Shown here: positions 51,827-59,959 of the stretch, piece after piece
Position numbering within the stretch: position 1 is the first letter of the stretch
How the letters are laid out: each line of letters begins with the position of its first letter
Assembly (NCBI GenBank): GCA_021776515.1
Contig: JAJFFS010000016.1
Span: 124,001-188,000, forward strand
Direction: 5' to 3'
Source of the DNA: Robiginitomaculum sp.
GTDB taxonomy: Bacteria; Pseudomonadota; Alphaproteobacteria; Caulobacterales; Maricaulaceae
DNA: 64,000 nucleotides
Notes under the pieces: model-generated
Database searches by the model: none
The model's input: only the letters and a program-made list of their open reading frames with translations
What the model was told of the DNA's origin: nothing
Program-made: the position numbers and the translations under genes

Positions 51827-53236
51827 TTACCGCGCAATATGCAATGGTTGGCCAAGGGCTGTCATGGCGCTTTCAGCAAAGCTCTCGGATAGGGTGGGGT
51901 GTACATGGATGGTGCCGGCAACATCTTCAAGACGGGCACCCATTTCCAGCGCTAAAGCAAATTCACCGGAAAGCTCGGCAACATGGGCACCAACCGCGTG
52001 GATGCCCAGAATAACATGATCAGACTTGCGCGCCGTGACGCGCACAAAGCCGCCATCTGTGCCGCCTTGCATGGCCAATGCCTTGCCAAGCGCGGCAAAG
52101 GGAAACTTGCCGGTAATAACGTCTTCGCCCGCCGATTTGGCCTCATCCGGGGTCAGGCCCACACCAACAATTTCCGGCTCGGTAAAGCACACGGCGGGAA
52201 TGGATGCCGGGTCAAACCGGCGGCGATGCCCGGCCAGTATTTCGGCGACCATTTCACCCTGCGCCGTTCCCTTGTGCGCCAACATTGGCTCACCAATGAG
52301 GTCACCAATGGCATAAACGCCGCGCATGGATGTGGCGCATTGATCGTCCACGCGGATAAATGCGCCGTCCATGTCCACGCCCATCGTTTCCAGGCCCCAG
52401 CCCTCGGTCACTGGTTTGCGCCCCACCGCGACCAGAATTTTTTCGGCAGCGATGTCTTGTGTTTTGCCGTCTTTGTTTTCAAAAGCAATGCCGGTTTTGG
52501 TTAGTTCTTTGGCTTTGGATGAGAGATGCATATCAACGCCGTGGGTTTTTAACCAGCGGGATATGGGCCGGGTCATCTGGGTGTCATAGAGGGGTAGTAT
52601 GCGATCCAGTGCCTCGATAAAACTGATCTTCGTGCCCAGTTTGGCAAAGGCAATGCCCAGCTCCAGCCCGATATAGCCTGCGCCGACAACAGCCATGGTT
52701 TTGGGCAATTTTGTCAGCTCCAGCGCACTGGTGGATGACAGCACGCGCGGGTCGGACGCGGGCAGGAACGGCAGCTCAACCTCTACCGATCCGGTGGCCA
52801 GCACCACATTCTCTGCGGTGATTTTGATCGTTTCACCATCGGCCAGCATCACTGTGCAGGTTTTCGCATCAGAAAATTCTGCCCAGCCGTTCAACACCTC
52901 TGCGCCTGCCGATTTGAGCAACATGCCCACGCCGCCGGTCAGCTTGCCCACCAGATCGTTTTTCCATTGGGTCAGGGCTTTCATGTCCAGCTTAGGTTTG
53001 CCGGTTGTGATGCCCATAGCAGGTGCCTCTGCGTGGGCGGAAATTTCAGTAAACCGACTGGCCGCGTGGATCACCGCCTTTGACGGTATGCACCCCCGGT
53101 TAAGGCAGGTGCCGCCCAGGCCACCACTGTCGACCAGAATGACATCCAGGCCTAATTGCGCCGCACGAATGGCGCACGGATACCCCGCCGGGCCACCGCC
53201 AATAATGAGGACATTTGTTTTTCTTGTTTTACTCAT
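51827..53236 (-). CDS. lpdA: Dihydrolipoyl dehydrogenase (E3) of the branched-chain 2-oxoacid dehydrogenase complex
   Basis: 469-residue flavoprotein reoxidising dihydrolipoyl-E2 with NAD. FAD loop VLIIGGGPAGYPCAIRAAQL, redox-active disulfide GGTCLNRGCIPSKAVIH, NAD loop VVGAGYIGLELGIAFAKLG, and YAIGDLIGEPMLAHKG. The C-terminal active-site His-Glu lies in HVHPTLSESFAE. Last gene of the minus-strand bkd operon, 10 nt after the E2 stop, so it is probably dedicated to this complex. Confidence 0.94.
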   Translation of the reverse strand: MSKTRKTNVLIIGGGPAGYPCAIRAAQLGLDVILVDSGGLGGTCLNRGCIPSKAVIHAASRFTEISAHAEAPAMGITTGKPKLDMKALTQWKNDLVGKLTGGVGMLLKSAGAEVLNGWAEFSDAKTCTVMLADGETIKITAENVVLATGSVEVELPFLPASDPRVLSSTSALELTKLPKTMAVVGAGYIGLELGIAFAKLGTKISFIEALDRILPLYDTQMTRPISRWLKTHGVDMHLSSKAKELTKTGIAFENKDGKTQDIAAEKILVAVGRKPVTEGWGLETMGVDMDGAFIRVDDQCATSMRGVYAIGDLIGEPMLAHKGTAQGEMVAEILAGHRRRFDPASIPAVCFTEPEIVGVGLTPDEAKSAGEDVITGKFPFAALGKALAMQGGTDGGFVRVTARKSDHVILGIHAVGAHVAELSGEFALALEMGARLEDVAGTIHVHPTLSESFAESAMTALGQPLHIAR

Positions 53237-53246
53237 CTTATCGGGC

Positions 53247-54539
53247 TCACATAAAAATTGTTGCCGGGTTTTCCAGCAGGGCTTTAACCTGGCTGATCAA
53301 CCGCGCCGCGTCATAACCATCGACAATACGGTGGTCGAAGCTGGAGGAGAGGTTCATCATTTTGCGTGGCATAAATGCGCCGTCCTGCCATACGGCCCGC
53401 GTTTGCAGTTTGTTGACGCCAATTATTGCGGTTTCCGGGGCATTGATCACCGGGGTAGAGGCAATGCCGCCCAGCGCACCCAGCGAGGTGATGGTGATGG
53501 TTGAGCCGGTCAGCTCTGCTGTCGTGCCTTTGCCATCCCGTGCGGCGGTGCACACCCGGGCGATTTCACTGGCCAGTGCCCAGATGTCCATACTTTCGGC
53601 ATGCTTGACCACTGGCACCATCAAGCCATTTGGGGTGGCGGTAGCAATGCCTATATGCACGGCGTCATATTTGGTAACTACGCCCTCTTCACCATCAAAA
53701 TGCGCATTGGCCAGAGGAAATTCTGGCAGGACCTTGATGAGGGCCATGCTTAAAAACGGCAGCAGGGTCAGCTTGGGCTGGTCTTCATTGCGGGTAGCAT
53801 TCAAATGCTGACGCAGGGCTTCCAGCGCCTCCATGTCCACTTCTTCAACATAGGCGAAATGCGGAATGGTGCGTTTGGAGTTGGCAAGGTTTTGCGCGAT
53901 CTTGCGGCGCAGGCCAATAATCTTTTGTGTTGAAACCCCCGTGCGTTTAACACCGCTAGCCGGAATGGTTTTGGTTGTCAGGCGACCACCCGAGGCAATA
54001 AAATCACCTATATCCTGATGGCTAATGCGCCCCGCCGGACCGGAGCCAGGTACGCTGGCAAGGTCCACGTCCTGTTCCAGCGCACTTTTGCGCACAGCAG
54101 GTGAGGCCAGGGGTTTTGCATTGCCGCCCTGTCCTTGGGCAGGCTCAGGATGAGGCTGGATTGTTTTTTGTTCTTTCGTGGGAAGTGTTTCCGCTTCATC
54201 CACAACCTTAGCCACAACCTCATCCCCGGGTCCTGTCCGGGGCAAGCTCTGAGCTTGCCCAAGGATGGGGGGGGCTTCTTCCCCGGTATTGCCGCCACCC
54301 TCGGTTTCAATGGTGATGATGACAGTTCCAACCGCCAGAACATCACCCGGCTCGCCGGTAATGGTTTTGACTATGCCAGAAACGGGGGAAGGAATTTCCA
54401 CGGTGGCCTTGTCGGTCATAATGTCGACGAGATTATCATCCTCGTTGATTTTCTGGCCGACTTTAACATGCCATTGCACAATCTCGGCCTCAACAACACC
54501 TTCGCCAACATCGGGTAATTTTATGGAATGAAGTCCCAT
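53247..54539 (-). CDS. bkdB: Dihydrolipoyl transacylase (E2) of the branched-chain 2-oxoacid dehydrogenase complex
   Basis: 430 residues. One N-terminal lipoyl domain with the lipoylated Lys in IMTDKATVEIPSP (near 45). A long linker covers about residues 80-150, a peripheral-subunit-binding domain about 150-185 (SPAVRKSALEQDVDLASVPG), then the catalytic domain with SFDHRIVDGYDAARLI at the end holding the active-site His. The linker includes residues encoded by palindromic DNA repeats (54132-54155, 54219-54268), read in frame as HPEPAQGQGG and ILGQAQSLPRTGPGDE. Directly adjoins E1beta with no gap. Confidence 0.93.
   Translation of the reverse strand: MGLHSIKLPDVGEGVVEAEIVQWHVKVGQKINEDDNLVDIMTDKATVEIPSPVSGIVKTITGEPGDVLAVGTVIITIETEGGGNTGEEAPPILGQAQSLPRTGPGDEVVAKVVDEAETLPTKEQKTIQPHPEPAQGQGGNAKPLASPAVRKSALEQDVDLASVPGSGPAGRISHQDIGDFIASGGRLTTKTIPASGVKRTGVSTQKIIGLRRKIAQNLANSKRTIPHFAYVEEVDMEALEALRQHLNATRNEDQPKLTLLPFLSMALIKVLPEFPLANAHFDGEEGVVTKYDAVHIGIATATPNGLMVPVVKHAESMDIWALASEIARVCTAARDGKGTTAELTGSTITITSLGALGGIASTPVINAPETAIIGVNKLQTRAVWQDGAFMPRKMMNLSSSFDHRIVDGYDAARLISQVKALLENPATIFM
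54132..54155. repeat. Palindromic-repeat fragment in the E2 linker, unit 1
   Basis: TCCTTGGGCAGGCTCAGGAT followed by GAGG on the plus strand. Same family as the longer unit at 54219-54268, differing at several positions. It is translated in frame in the E2 gene as part of a HPEPAQGQGG-type stretch. Confidence 0.6.
54219..54268. repeat. Palindromic repeat in the E2 linker, unit 2
   Basis: Contains perfect 10-bp arms GGGCAAGCTC / GAGCTTGCCC around one T (54240-54260), flanked by CATCCCCGGG and AAGGATGGGG. Stems of this kind are typical of dispersed genomic repeats rather than of codon choice in a linker. The frame stays open through it. Confidence 0.65.
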
Positions 54540-55562
54540 TTACGCCTCCAGCGTTTCGATCATGGCGCGTGTTACGCGCTCCTGGCCCGGAAAATACTGC
54601 CATTCAAAAGCATGCGGGTAGGGGGTGTCCCAACCGGTGACCCGTTTTACCGGCGCTTCGAGCGCATAAAAACAGTCTTCCTGAATTTGTGCGATCAGTT
54701 CAGCCCCAAAACCACCAGTGCGCGGGGCTTCGTGCAATACCACACAGCGCCCGGTCTTGTTTACTGATTTGGCAATGGTTTCCATGTCATAAGGCACCAG
54801 CGTGCGCAGGTCGATAATTTCAGCATCAATCCCCGCAAGGCGTGCCGAAGCCAGTGCTACATGAACCATAGTGCCATAAGCAACAACGCTCAGCGCATCG
54901 CCCTTGCGAACAATATCTGCCTTGCCCAGAGGGACAGTGTAATGGCCAGTGGGAACCTCACCCTTTTCATGTTTTGACCAGCTCAGTGCCGGTTTATGCG
55001 GATCACCATCAAAGGGGCCATTATACAGGCGTTTTGGTTCAAACATCAGAACAGGATCTTCGCTTTCACTGGCAGCGATTAACATGCCTTTGGCATCGTA
55101 AGGATTGGAAGGCATGGCCACTTTTATGCCCGGGATATGGGTAAAAAAACTTTCCGGAGACATGGAATGGGTCTGCCCGCCATAAATACCACCGCCGCAC
55201 GGGGTACGCAGCACCAAAGGTGCGGTGAATTGACCCGCAGTGCGAAACCGTAAACGCGAAAGCTCGGAAACGATCTGGTCAAAACCAGGGAAAATATAAT
55301 CAGCAAACTGAATTTCCGCTATAGGGCGCATGCCATTTGCAGCCATGCCAATGGCCATGGCAACAATGGCCGCCTCGTTAATCGGCGTATCAAAAACACG
55401 GGATTTGCCGTGTTTTTCCTGCAAACCCTGGGTGCAACCAAATACACCGCCAAAGTAACCTGCATCTTCACCAAAGGCACAGACGCGCTCATCGTTTTCA
55501 AGCAAAACATCGTGGGCGGAATTAATCGCCTGGATCATGGTCATTTTTGCGCTATCGCTCAT
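54540..55562 (-). CDS. bkdA2: 2-Oxoisovalerate dehydrogenase E1 beta subunit
   Basis: 340 residues. Transketolase-like subunit forming the E1 heterotetramer. Motifs: FGEDAGYFGGVFGCTQGL, RVFDTPINEAAIVAMAIGMA, PIAEIQFADYIFPGFDQIVS and the C-terminal VVLHEAPRTGGFGAELIAQI, with SFE-type ends typical of branched-chain E1beta. It decarboxylates the keto acids of Val, Leu and Ile with the alpha subunit and passes the acyl group to E2-lipoamide. It abuts E1alpha (0 nt) and E2. Confidence 0.95.
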   Translation of the reverse strand: MSDSAKMTMIQAINSAHDVLLENDERVCAFGEDAGYFGGVFGCTQGLQEKHGKSRVFDTPINEAAIVAMAIGMAANGMRPIAEIQFADYIFPGFDQIVSELSRLRFRTAGQFTAPLVLRTPCGGGIYGGQTHSMSPESFFTHIPGIKVAMPSNPYDAKGMLIAASESEDPVLMFEPKRLYNGPFDGDPHKPALSWSKHEKGEVPTGHYTVPLGKADIVRKGDALSVVAYGTMVHVALASARLAGIDAEIIDLRTLVPYDMETIAKSVNKTGRCVVLHEAPRTGGFGAELIAQIQEDCFYALEAPVKRVTGWDTPYPHAFEWQYFPGQERVTRAMIETLEA

Positions 55563-56816
55563 CTAAACCCCCAGGTCTTGACGTTGACGGCGCAAATGCC
55601 AGGGCTGTTCGGCATAAACATCTTCAAACATGGAAGACACAGGCGCGTGCGGGCCTTCCCGCAACGTGCCATAACTTTCAGCCTTTTTATAATTGGCCTG
55701 TACTTCTTTTGTCAGGGCTTCAGTCAATGCCTCGTGCCGGCTTTCATCCCATTCCCCAAGATTGATCAGATGGTTTTTAAGACGTTCGATCGGATCGCCA
55801 AGCGGCCAGGCAGCAGCTTCTTCCTTGGGGCGATAGCGCGAAGGATCATCCGAGGTGGAATGGGCGTCGGCACGATAGGTTACCGTTTCAATCAATGTGG
55901 CTCCGTGACCGGCCCGGGCGCGTTCCGCCGCCCATCCGGTTGCCGCGTAAACAGCCAGAAAATCATTGCCATCGACACGCAGGCAGGGCAGGCCATAGCC
56001 AATTGCCTTGGCAGCAAAAGTTGCATTATTGCCGCCAGCTATGCCTGAGAAGGACGATATGGCCCATTGGTTGTTGACCACATTCAGGATCACAGGTGCA
56101 TTATAAACACTGGCCAGTGTGCAGGCACCATGAAAATCACCCTCTGCGGTAGTGCCATCACCAATCCACGAGGCGGTTACCGTATCTTCGCCCCGTGCGG
56201 CGCTGGCCATAGCCCAGCCCACAGCCTGAGGAAACTGGGTGCCAAGATTGCCAGAAATAGAAAAGAAATTTCCCTCTTTCCAGGTGTAATGCACAGGAAG
56301 CTGGCGCCCCTTTAGATTGTCTCGCTGATTGGAAAGGCAATGACATATCATATCGACCATGTCGCGGTCGCGGGCAAACAACAAACCCTGCTGGCGATAG
56401 GAGGGAAACAGCATATCCTCATATCGCAATGCCATACCTGCCGCAGCGGCCACCGCTTCTTCGCCCATAGATTTCATATAGAATGAAAGTTTGCCCTGGC
56501 GCTGAAGCTTGAACATACGTACGTCATAAAGGCGCGTTTTCAGCATGATGTGCAGTCCCTTGCGCAGGTCTTTTGCTGAAAGTCCGGGGTTCCACTCCCC
56601 TTGCGCTTCGTGCTCATCGTTGAGTACCCGTACAAGAGAATTGGCCAATGTATGGGTGTCACTGGCCGGGCACATTGGATCAGGCCGGGGGGCGGGCGAA
56701 TCCAGTTTGAGGCCTATAGACGAGAAATCCGGCGTGTCGCCCGGGCGGGCGGCAGGTTCCGGAACAATGAAGCCCAGGGTGTTGCTTGATGGCGCGTGCG
56801 TCATATAATTACTCAT
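55563..56816 (-). CDS. bkdA1: 2-Oxoisovalerate dehydrogenase E1 alpha subunit
   Basis: 417 residues. TPP-binding signature GDGTTAEGDFHGACTLASVY ending at NVVNNQWAISS; also MGEEAVAAAAGMAL, LFPSYRQQGLLFARD and SRYRPKEEAAAWPL near the phosphorylation-loop region. The N-terminal ~75 residues, rich in Pro/Asp, resemble the extension seen in Pseudomonas-type BkdA1. ATG 56816 or ATG 56804 are both possible; neither has a strong ribosome site, and an in-frame open stretch reaching 57077 would run into the divergent regulator. First gene of the operon, with the promoter between 56817 and 56965. Confidence 0.92.
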   Translation of the reverse strand: MSNYMTHAPSSNTLGFIVPEPAARPGDTPDFSSIGLKLDSPAPRPDPMCPASDTHTLANSLVRVLNDEHEAQGEWNPGLSAKDLRKGLHIMLKTRLYDVRMFKLQRQGKLSFYMKSMGEEAVAAAAGMALRYEDMLFPSYRQQGLLFARDRDMVDMICHCLSNQRDNLKGRQLPVHYTWKEGNFFSISGNLGTQFPQAVGWAMASAARGEDTVTASWIGDGTTAEGDFHGACTLASVYNAPVILNVVNNQWAISSFSGIAGGNNATFAAKAIGYGLPCLRVDGNDFLAVYAATGWAAERARAGHGATLIETVTYRADAHSTSDDPSRYRPKEEAAAWPLGDPIERLKNHLINLGEWDESRHEALTEALTKEVQANYKKAESYGTLREGPHAPVSSMFEDVYAEQPWHLRRQRQDLGV

Positions 56817-56965
56817 GTTTTGACTGCATATATGGACATTTTTGCCCTTATTTTTGCAGAGTATAGCAATTTCCACCCGTATTATGGCGAATATGATTGC
56901 ATTTGTCCTCAAAAAAGTGCATTGCGATGTATAAATAGTTTCTATTAACCCGAAGGGGCGTGTCT

Positions 56966-57448
56966 GTGACGAATGAAATTGATAATATTGATGCCAAAAT
57001 ATTAAAGCTTGTGCAGAGTGATGCTTCGCTTTCTGTGGCTGATATTGCGACCAAAGTCGGGCTTTCCTCTTCGCCATGCTGGCGTCGCATAAAGCGCCTG
57101 GAGGAAACGGGTATTATTGCCTGTCAGGTTACGATACTTGATCGTGAGCTTCTGGGTCTTAATTTTGAAGTTTTTGTCGCTCTGAAACTGGAACGCCCCA
57201 CGCGCTCAAACCTTCGTGCTTTTGAAAGTGCTGTTCAGAAGCTCCCCGAGGTGCTGGGCTGTGCCACGGTAACCGGGGCTGTGGACTATGTCCTTCATAT
57301 TGTGACCACTGACATGCACACCTATGACGATTTTCTCCGTGATGAGATATTGTCTATGGACCTTGTGCAAACGGCAGTTTCACGCATTGTCATTCGTTCG
57401 GTCAAGGACACAACGGATTTACCGCTGCACCTGATTGCACCGGAATAA
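56966..57448 (+). CDS. Lrp/AsnC-family regulator, probable regulator of the bkd operon
   Basis: 160 residues. N-terminal HTH: NIDAKILKLVQSDASLSVAD and VGLSSSPCWRRIKRLEETG. The C-terminal RAM domain includes VTGAVDYVLHIVTTDMHTYD for effector binding. Divergent from E1alpha, as bkdR is in pseudomonads, where the Lrp-type BkdR activates bkd in response to branched-chain amino acids. The same role is inferred here. GTG 56966 follows AAGGGG by 7 nt; GTG 56960 is too close to that site. Confidence 0.88.
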   Translation: MTNEIDNIDAKILKLVQSDASLSVADIATKVGLSSSPCWRRIKRLEETGIIACQVTILDRELLGLNFEVFVALKLERPTRSNLRAFESAVQKLPEVLGCATVTGAVDYVLHIVTTDMHTYDDFLRDEILSMDLVQTAVSRIVIRSVKDTTDLPLHLIAPE

Positions 57449-57455
57449 GAAGATA

Positions 57456-58241
57456 TTGCGCTTGTTCTCCTCAGAGCAAAAAACACTGGCTGTCTTTGCG
57501 CACCCCGGTCATGAGTTGCAATGCCTGGCAAGTCTAGGCGTATTTAGTGCAAAATCGACCTTTTTAACTGATGCATCTGCGTCCACTGGTCATTCTCGAC
57601 TGGAACAATCTGTTGCCGCGCTGGGTACGTGGGGGCTTGAGGTAAACAGGGGATTGGCAACTGTGTCAGATCGTGAAGTGTATGCGATGATGCTAGAAGC
57701 CGATCAGTACAAAATAGCAAATTTATGTGCTGTAGTGCAGTGTTTTTTGAAACACGAAAAACCTGAAATCATTGTGATTGACTCTGCTGAAGGGTATAAT
57801 CCTGTCCATGATTTTTGTCATTTTCTGGTTTTATTTGCCGCTAGCAAGGTATGCCCATCAGCAAAATTATTAGAAACACCGTTGACTGATCATCCACATG
57901 ACTTGTTAGGAACGGACGAGGCAGAGTGCTTCATCTTAAATCTTGATGAGCAGTCGGCGCACAATAAACGTGCTACAATTGACGGGTATTGTACTATGGC
58001 AGGGGGCATGCTGCACCAGGAAGTTAAAGAAATGCAGGGGCGTTTTGGTGAGGCAGCTATAAACAGGGAAGTACTGCGTCCACCCCTGCCCTTATCCGAT
58101 TACCTTGCACGGTTCGGTGATGAAAAACCTTTTTTTGAACGTCATGGGGAACAAAGGGTACGGGAGAAAAAATATGACAAAATCCTGCGCCTTGATCCTC
58201 ACCTTGCCTTTGCACTTGATGTAATTTCAAAATCAAGCTGA
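57456..58241 (+). CDS. PIG-L deacetylase-like protein with an altered metal motif
   Basis: About 261 residues. TLAVFAHPGHELQCLASLG stands where PIG-L/LmbE deacetylases have AHPDDE, and IDSAEGYNPVHDFCHFLVLF where they have the C-terminal HxxH. The overall fold pattern fits PIG-L, but two acidic residues of AHPDDE are Gly and His. It could be a changed metal site or a non-catalytic relative. No ATG start exists near; a TTG at 57456 (weak AGAAG upstream) or one at 57435 overlapping the regulator is used. It is coupled by TGATG to the glycosyltransferase, suggesting joint action on a sugar. Confidence 0.55.
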   Translation: MRLFSSEQKTLAVFAHPGHELQCLASLGVFSAKSTFLTDASASTGHSRLEQSVAALGTWGLEVNRGLATVSDREVYAMMLEADQYKIANLCAVVQCFLKHEKPEIIVIDSAEGYNPVHDFCHFLVLFAASKVCPSAKLLETPLTDHPHDLLGTDEAECFILNLDEQSAHNKRATIDGYCTMAGGMLHQEVKEMQGRFGEAAINREVLRPPLPLSDYLARFGDEKPFFERHGEQRVREKKYDKILRLDPHLAFALDVISKSS

Positions 58242-59449
58242 TGCACATATTGATCACCAATCATGCTCTGGATGCGTATGCCGGTACTGAGATGTATGTG
58301 CGTGACTTGGCCTGTGCGCTCAAGGATAAAGGGCATAAGGTTTCCTGCTACAGCCCGAAACTGGGCAAATTGGCGCAAGAGTTACGCGATGTCGGTATTG
58401 AAGTGGTGGATGATCCTCGCTTGCTTGCCCGTAAGCCGGACATTATTCATGCCCATCATTATACGGCGACGGCTCCGGCATTGTTGGCTTTTCCGGGAAC
58501 TCCGGCAATTTTTGTATGCCACGGCATACTTCCCTGGCCAGAAACGCCGCTCATCCGTTTTTCCCAGGTTCGCTCTTATGTGGCTGTTGACCTGGCGTCC
58601 CGGGAACGTCTGGTGAATGATCTTGGGGTAACGCAGAACGAAGTGCGCATCATTCAGAACGGCGTTGATACAAAACGATTTTTTACCAAACATCCACCAG
58701 CAACCGACCCGGTGCGTCGTAGCAAGGCACTGGTGTTTTCCAATCAGGCGCAGGATAGCAGCATTGGGGTATTGCGTGAGGCGTGTGAGAGTAACGGTAT
58801 CACGCTTGATGTGAGAGGCAGTGGCGTTGGAAATCCGGCATACGCACCAGAAAACGTGCTGAGTGAATATGGTTTGGTCTTTGCCAAGGCCCGTGCTGCA
58901 ATGGAGGCCATGGCTTGCGGTGCCGTGGTTATTCTTGCCGATTACGGGAAATGGGGCGGTGCTATCCGTGCGGCAGATTTTGATACCCTACGGCTCAAAA
59001 ATTTTGGCCTTCAAGCCATCACAAGGGAGCTGGATGCTACAGCGATAGCCGATGAGATTGCCTCGCTGGACTGGAATGAGGGGGGAATTCTGGCGGGGTT
59101 GGTTAGCAAGAAGGCAAACCTTGATCAGATGGTTTCATCGCTTTTGACGCTTTATGAAGATGTACGTGCTCAAGGCAATGTGAAGGCTGGCAATGGACAC
59201 GCAGAGGCCGCTGCGTTTTTGCACGCCCTTGCGCCACGTTTGTATGAACGCGATGATTTTGCCACTCGCCTCTATGAAGAAACAAAAATAAGGCTTGGTA
59301 ATGAGGCAACAAGCGCTGCATTGCTTGTCGAAGCCATGGTCAACATTGCCAATGTTGGCAATGTTGAATTGGCACAACGTCTGGCGCACCATGTGTTGTT
59401 TCTACAGCCGGGTCATCCTATTGCCGAGGCTATACTGAAAGACAGTTAA
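58241..59449 (+). CDS. Glycosyltransferase family 4-like protein
   Basis: 402 residues, GT-B fold. The N-terminal acceptor domain starts MHILITNHALDAYAGTEMYV (the glycine-rich GGxE-type loop has AGTEMYVRDLA). PDIIHAHHYTATAPALLAF and VRIIQNGVDTKRF match GT4 enzymes. The C-terminal part lacks a clear ExxPxxxxE donor motif, and the last ~110 residues look like TPR-type helices (YEETKIRLGNEATSAALL, VELAQRLAHHVLFLQPGHPI). The start overlaps the PIG-L-like stop by 1 nt. The substrate is unknown; convergent with the secreted-protein gene. Confidence 0.75.
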   Translation: MHILITNHALDAYAGTEMYVRDLACALKDKGHKVSCYSPKLGKLAQELRDVGIEVVDDPRLLARKPDIIHAHHYTATAPALLAFPGTPAIFVCHGILPWPETPLIRFSQVRSYVAVDLASRERLVNDLGVTQNEVRIIQNGVDTKRFFTKHPPATDPVRRSKALVFSNQAQDSSIGVLREACESNGITLDVRGSGVGNPAYAPENVLSEYGLVFAKARAAMEAMACGAVVILADYGKWGGAIRAADFDTLRLKNFGLQAITRELDATAIADEIASLDWNEGGILAGLVSKKANLDQMVSSLLTLYEDVRAQGNVKAGNGHAEAAAFLHALAPRLYERDDFATRLYEETKIRLGNEATSAALLVEAMVNIANVGNVELAQRLAHHVLFLQPGHPIAEAILKDS

Positions 59450-59451
59450 AC

Positions 59452-59958
59452 TTAATTATACCGCCTTGGCAGACGGGGTGCCTCTGTTGAATCAAATTCG
59501 GCATTGATGCGTACAGATTTTTGCTCGCCGGGCTTTGGCGTAAACAGGCTGCGTGCAGGATTGTCAGCTGCCATATAGACCCCTAATGCTGTCATGCAAC
59601 TACCCGCGCTACCGGTGCTGGAGGTGCAGGCGTAATCGAAAAACAAATTGCATTTGGCACTTCGTCCATCAGGCACCGGGTCCACGCCCGCCGGATAACC
59701 GCCTGGCCGGATATGCACACGGACATTACCTGAGAAACCACCCTGCTCAAGTTTGAATTTGGCTTCTGAATTGCCCATACGTCGCCCGCCAGAAGTCTCA
59801 ACAAAACACCTGAGACGGCCATGAGTGACTGTGGGGGACAGGCCGCTAATATCAACAGGGACAACAATCATGAAATCCCCGCGTTCGGGCCCGGCACTGG
59901 CTGGCAGGCCAAAACCGAGAAGTGCGATAAGGCAACCGGAAAAAAGACGCTTTTTCAT
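59452..59958 (-). CDS. Secreted protein of unknown function
   Basis: 168 residues with a Sec signal (MKKRLFSGCLIALLGFGLPASA, cut probably after ASA). The mature part has Cys in RLRCFVETSG, AKCNLFFDYACTSS and GSCMTALGVYM, probably disulfide-bonded, and is otherwise beta-rich. I do not recognise the family. It is 1 nt downstream of another secreted-protein gene of similar composition, so the two form a transcription unit and probably a pair. Confidence 0.65.
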   Translation of the reverse strand: MKKRLFSGCLIALLGFGLPASAGPERGDFMIVVPVDISGLSPTVTHGRLRCFVETSGGRRMGNSEAKFKLEQGGFSGNVRVHIRPGGYPAGVDPVPDGRSAKCNLFFDYACTSSTGSAGSCMTALGVYMAADNPARSLFTPKPGEQKSVRINAEFDSTEAPRLPRRYN

Positions 59959-59959
59959 A

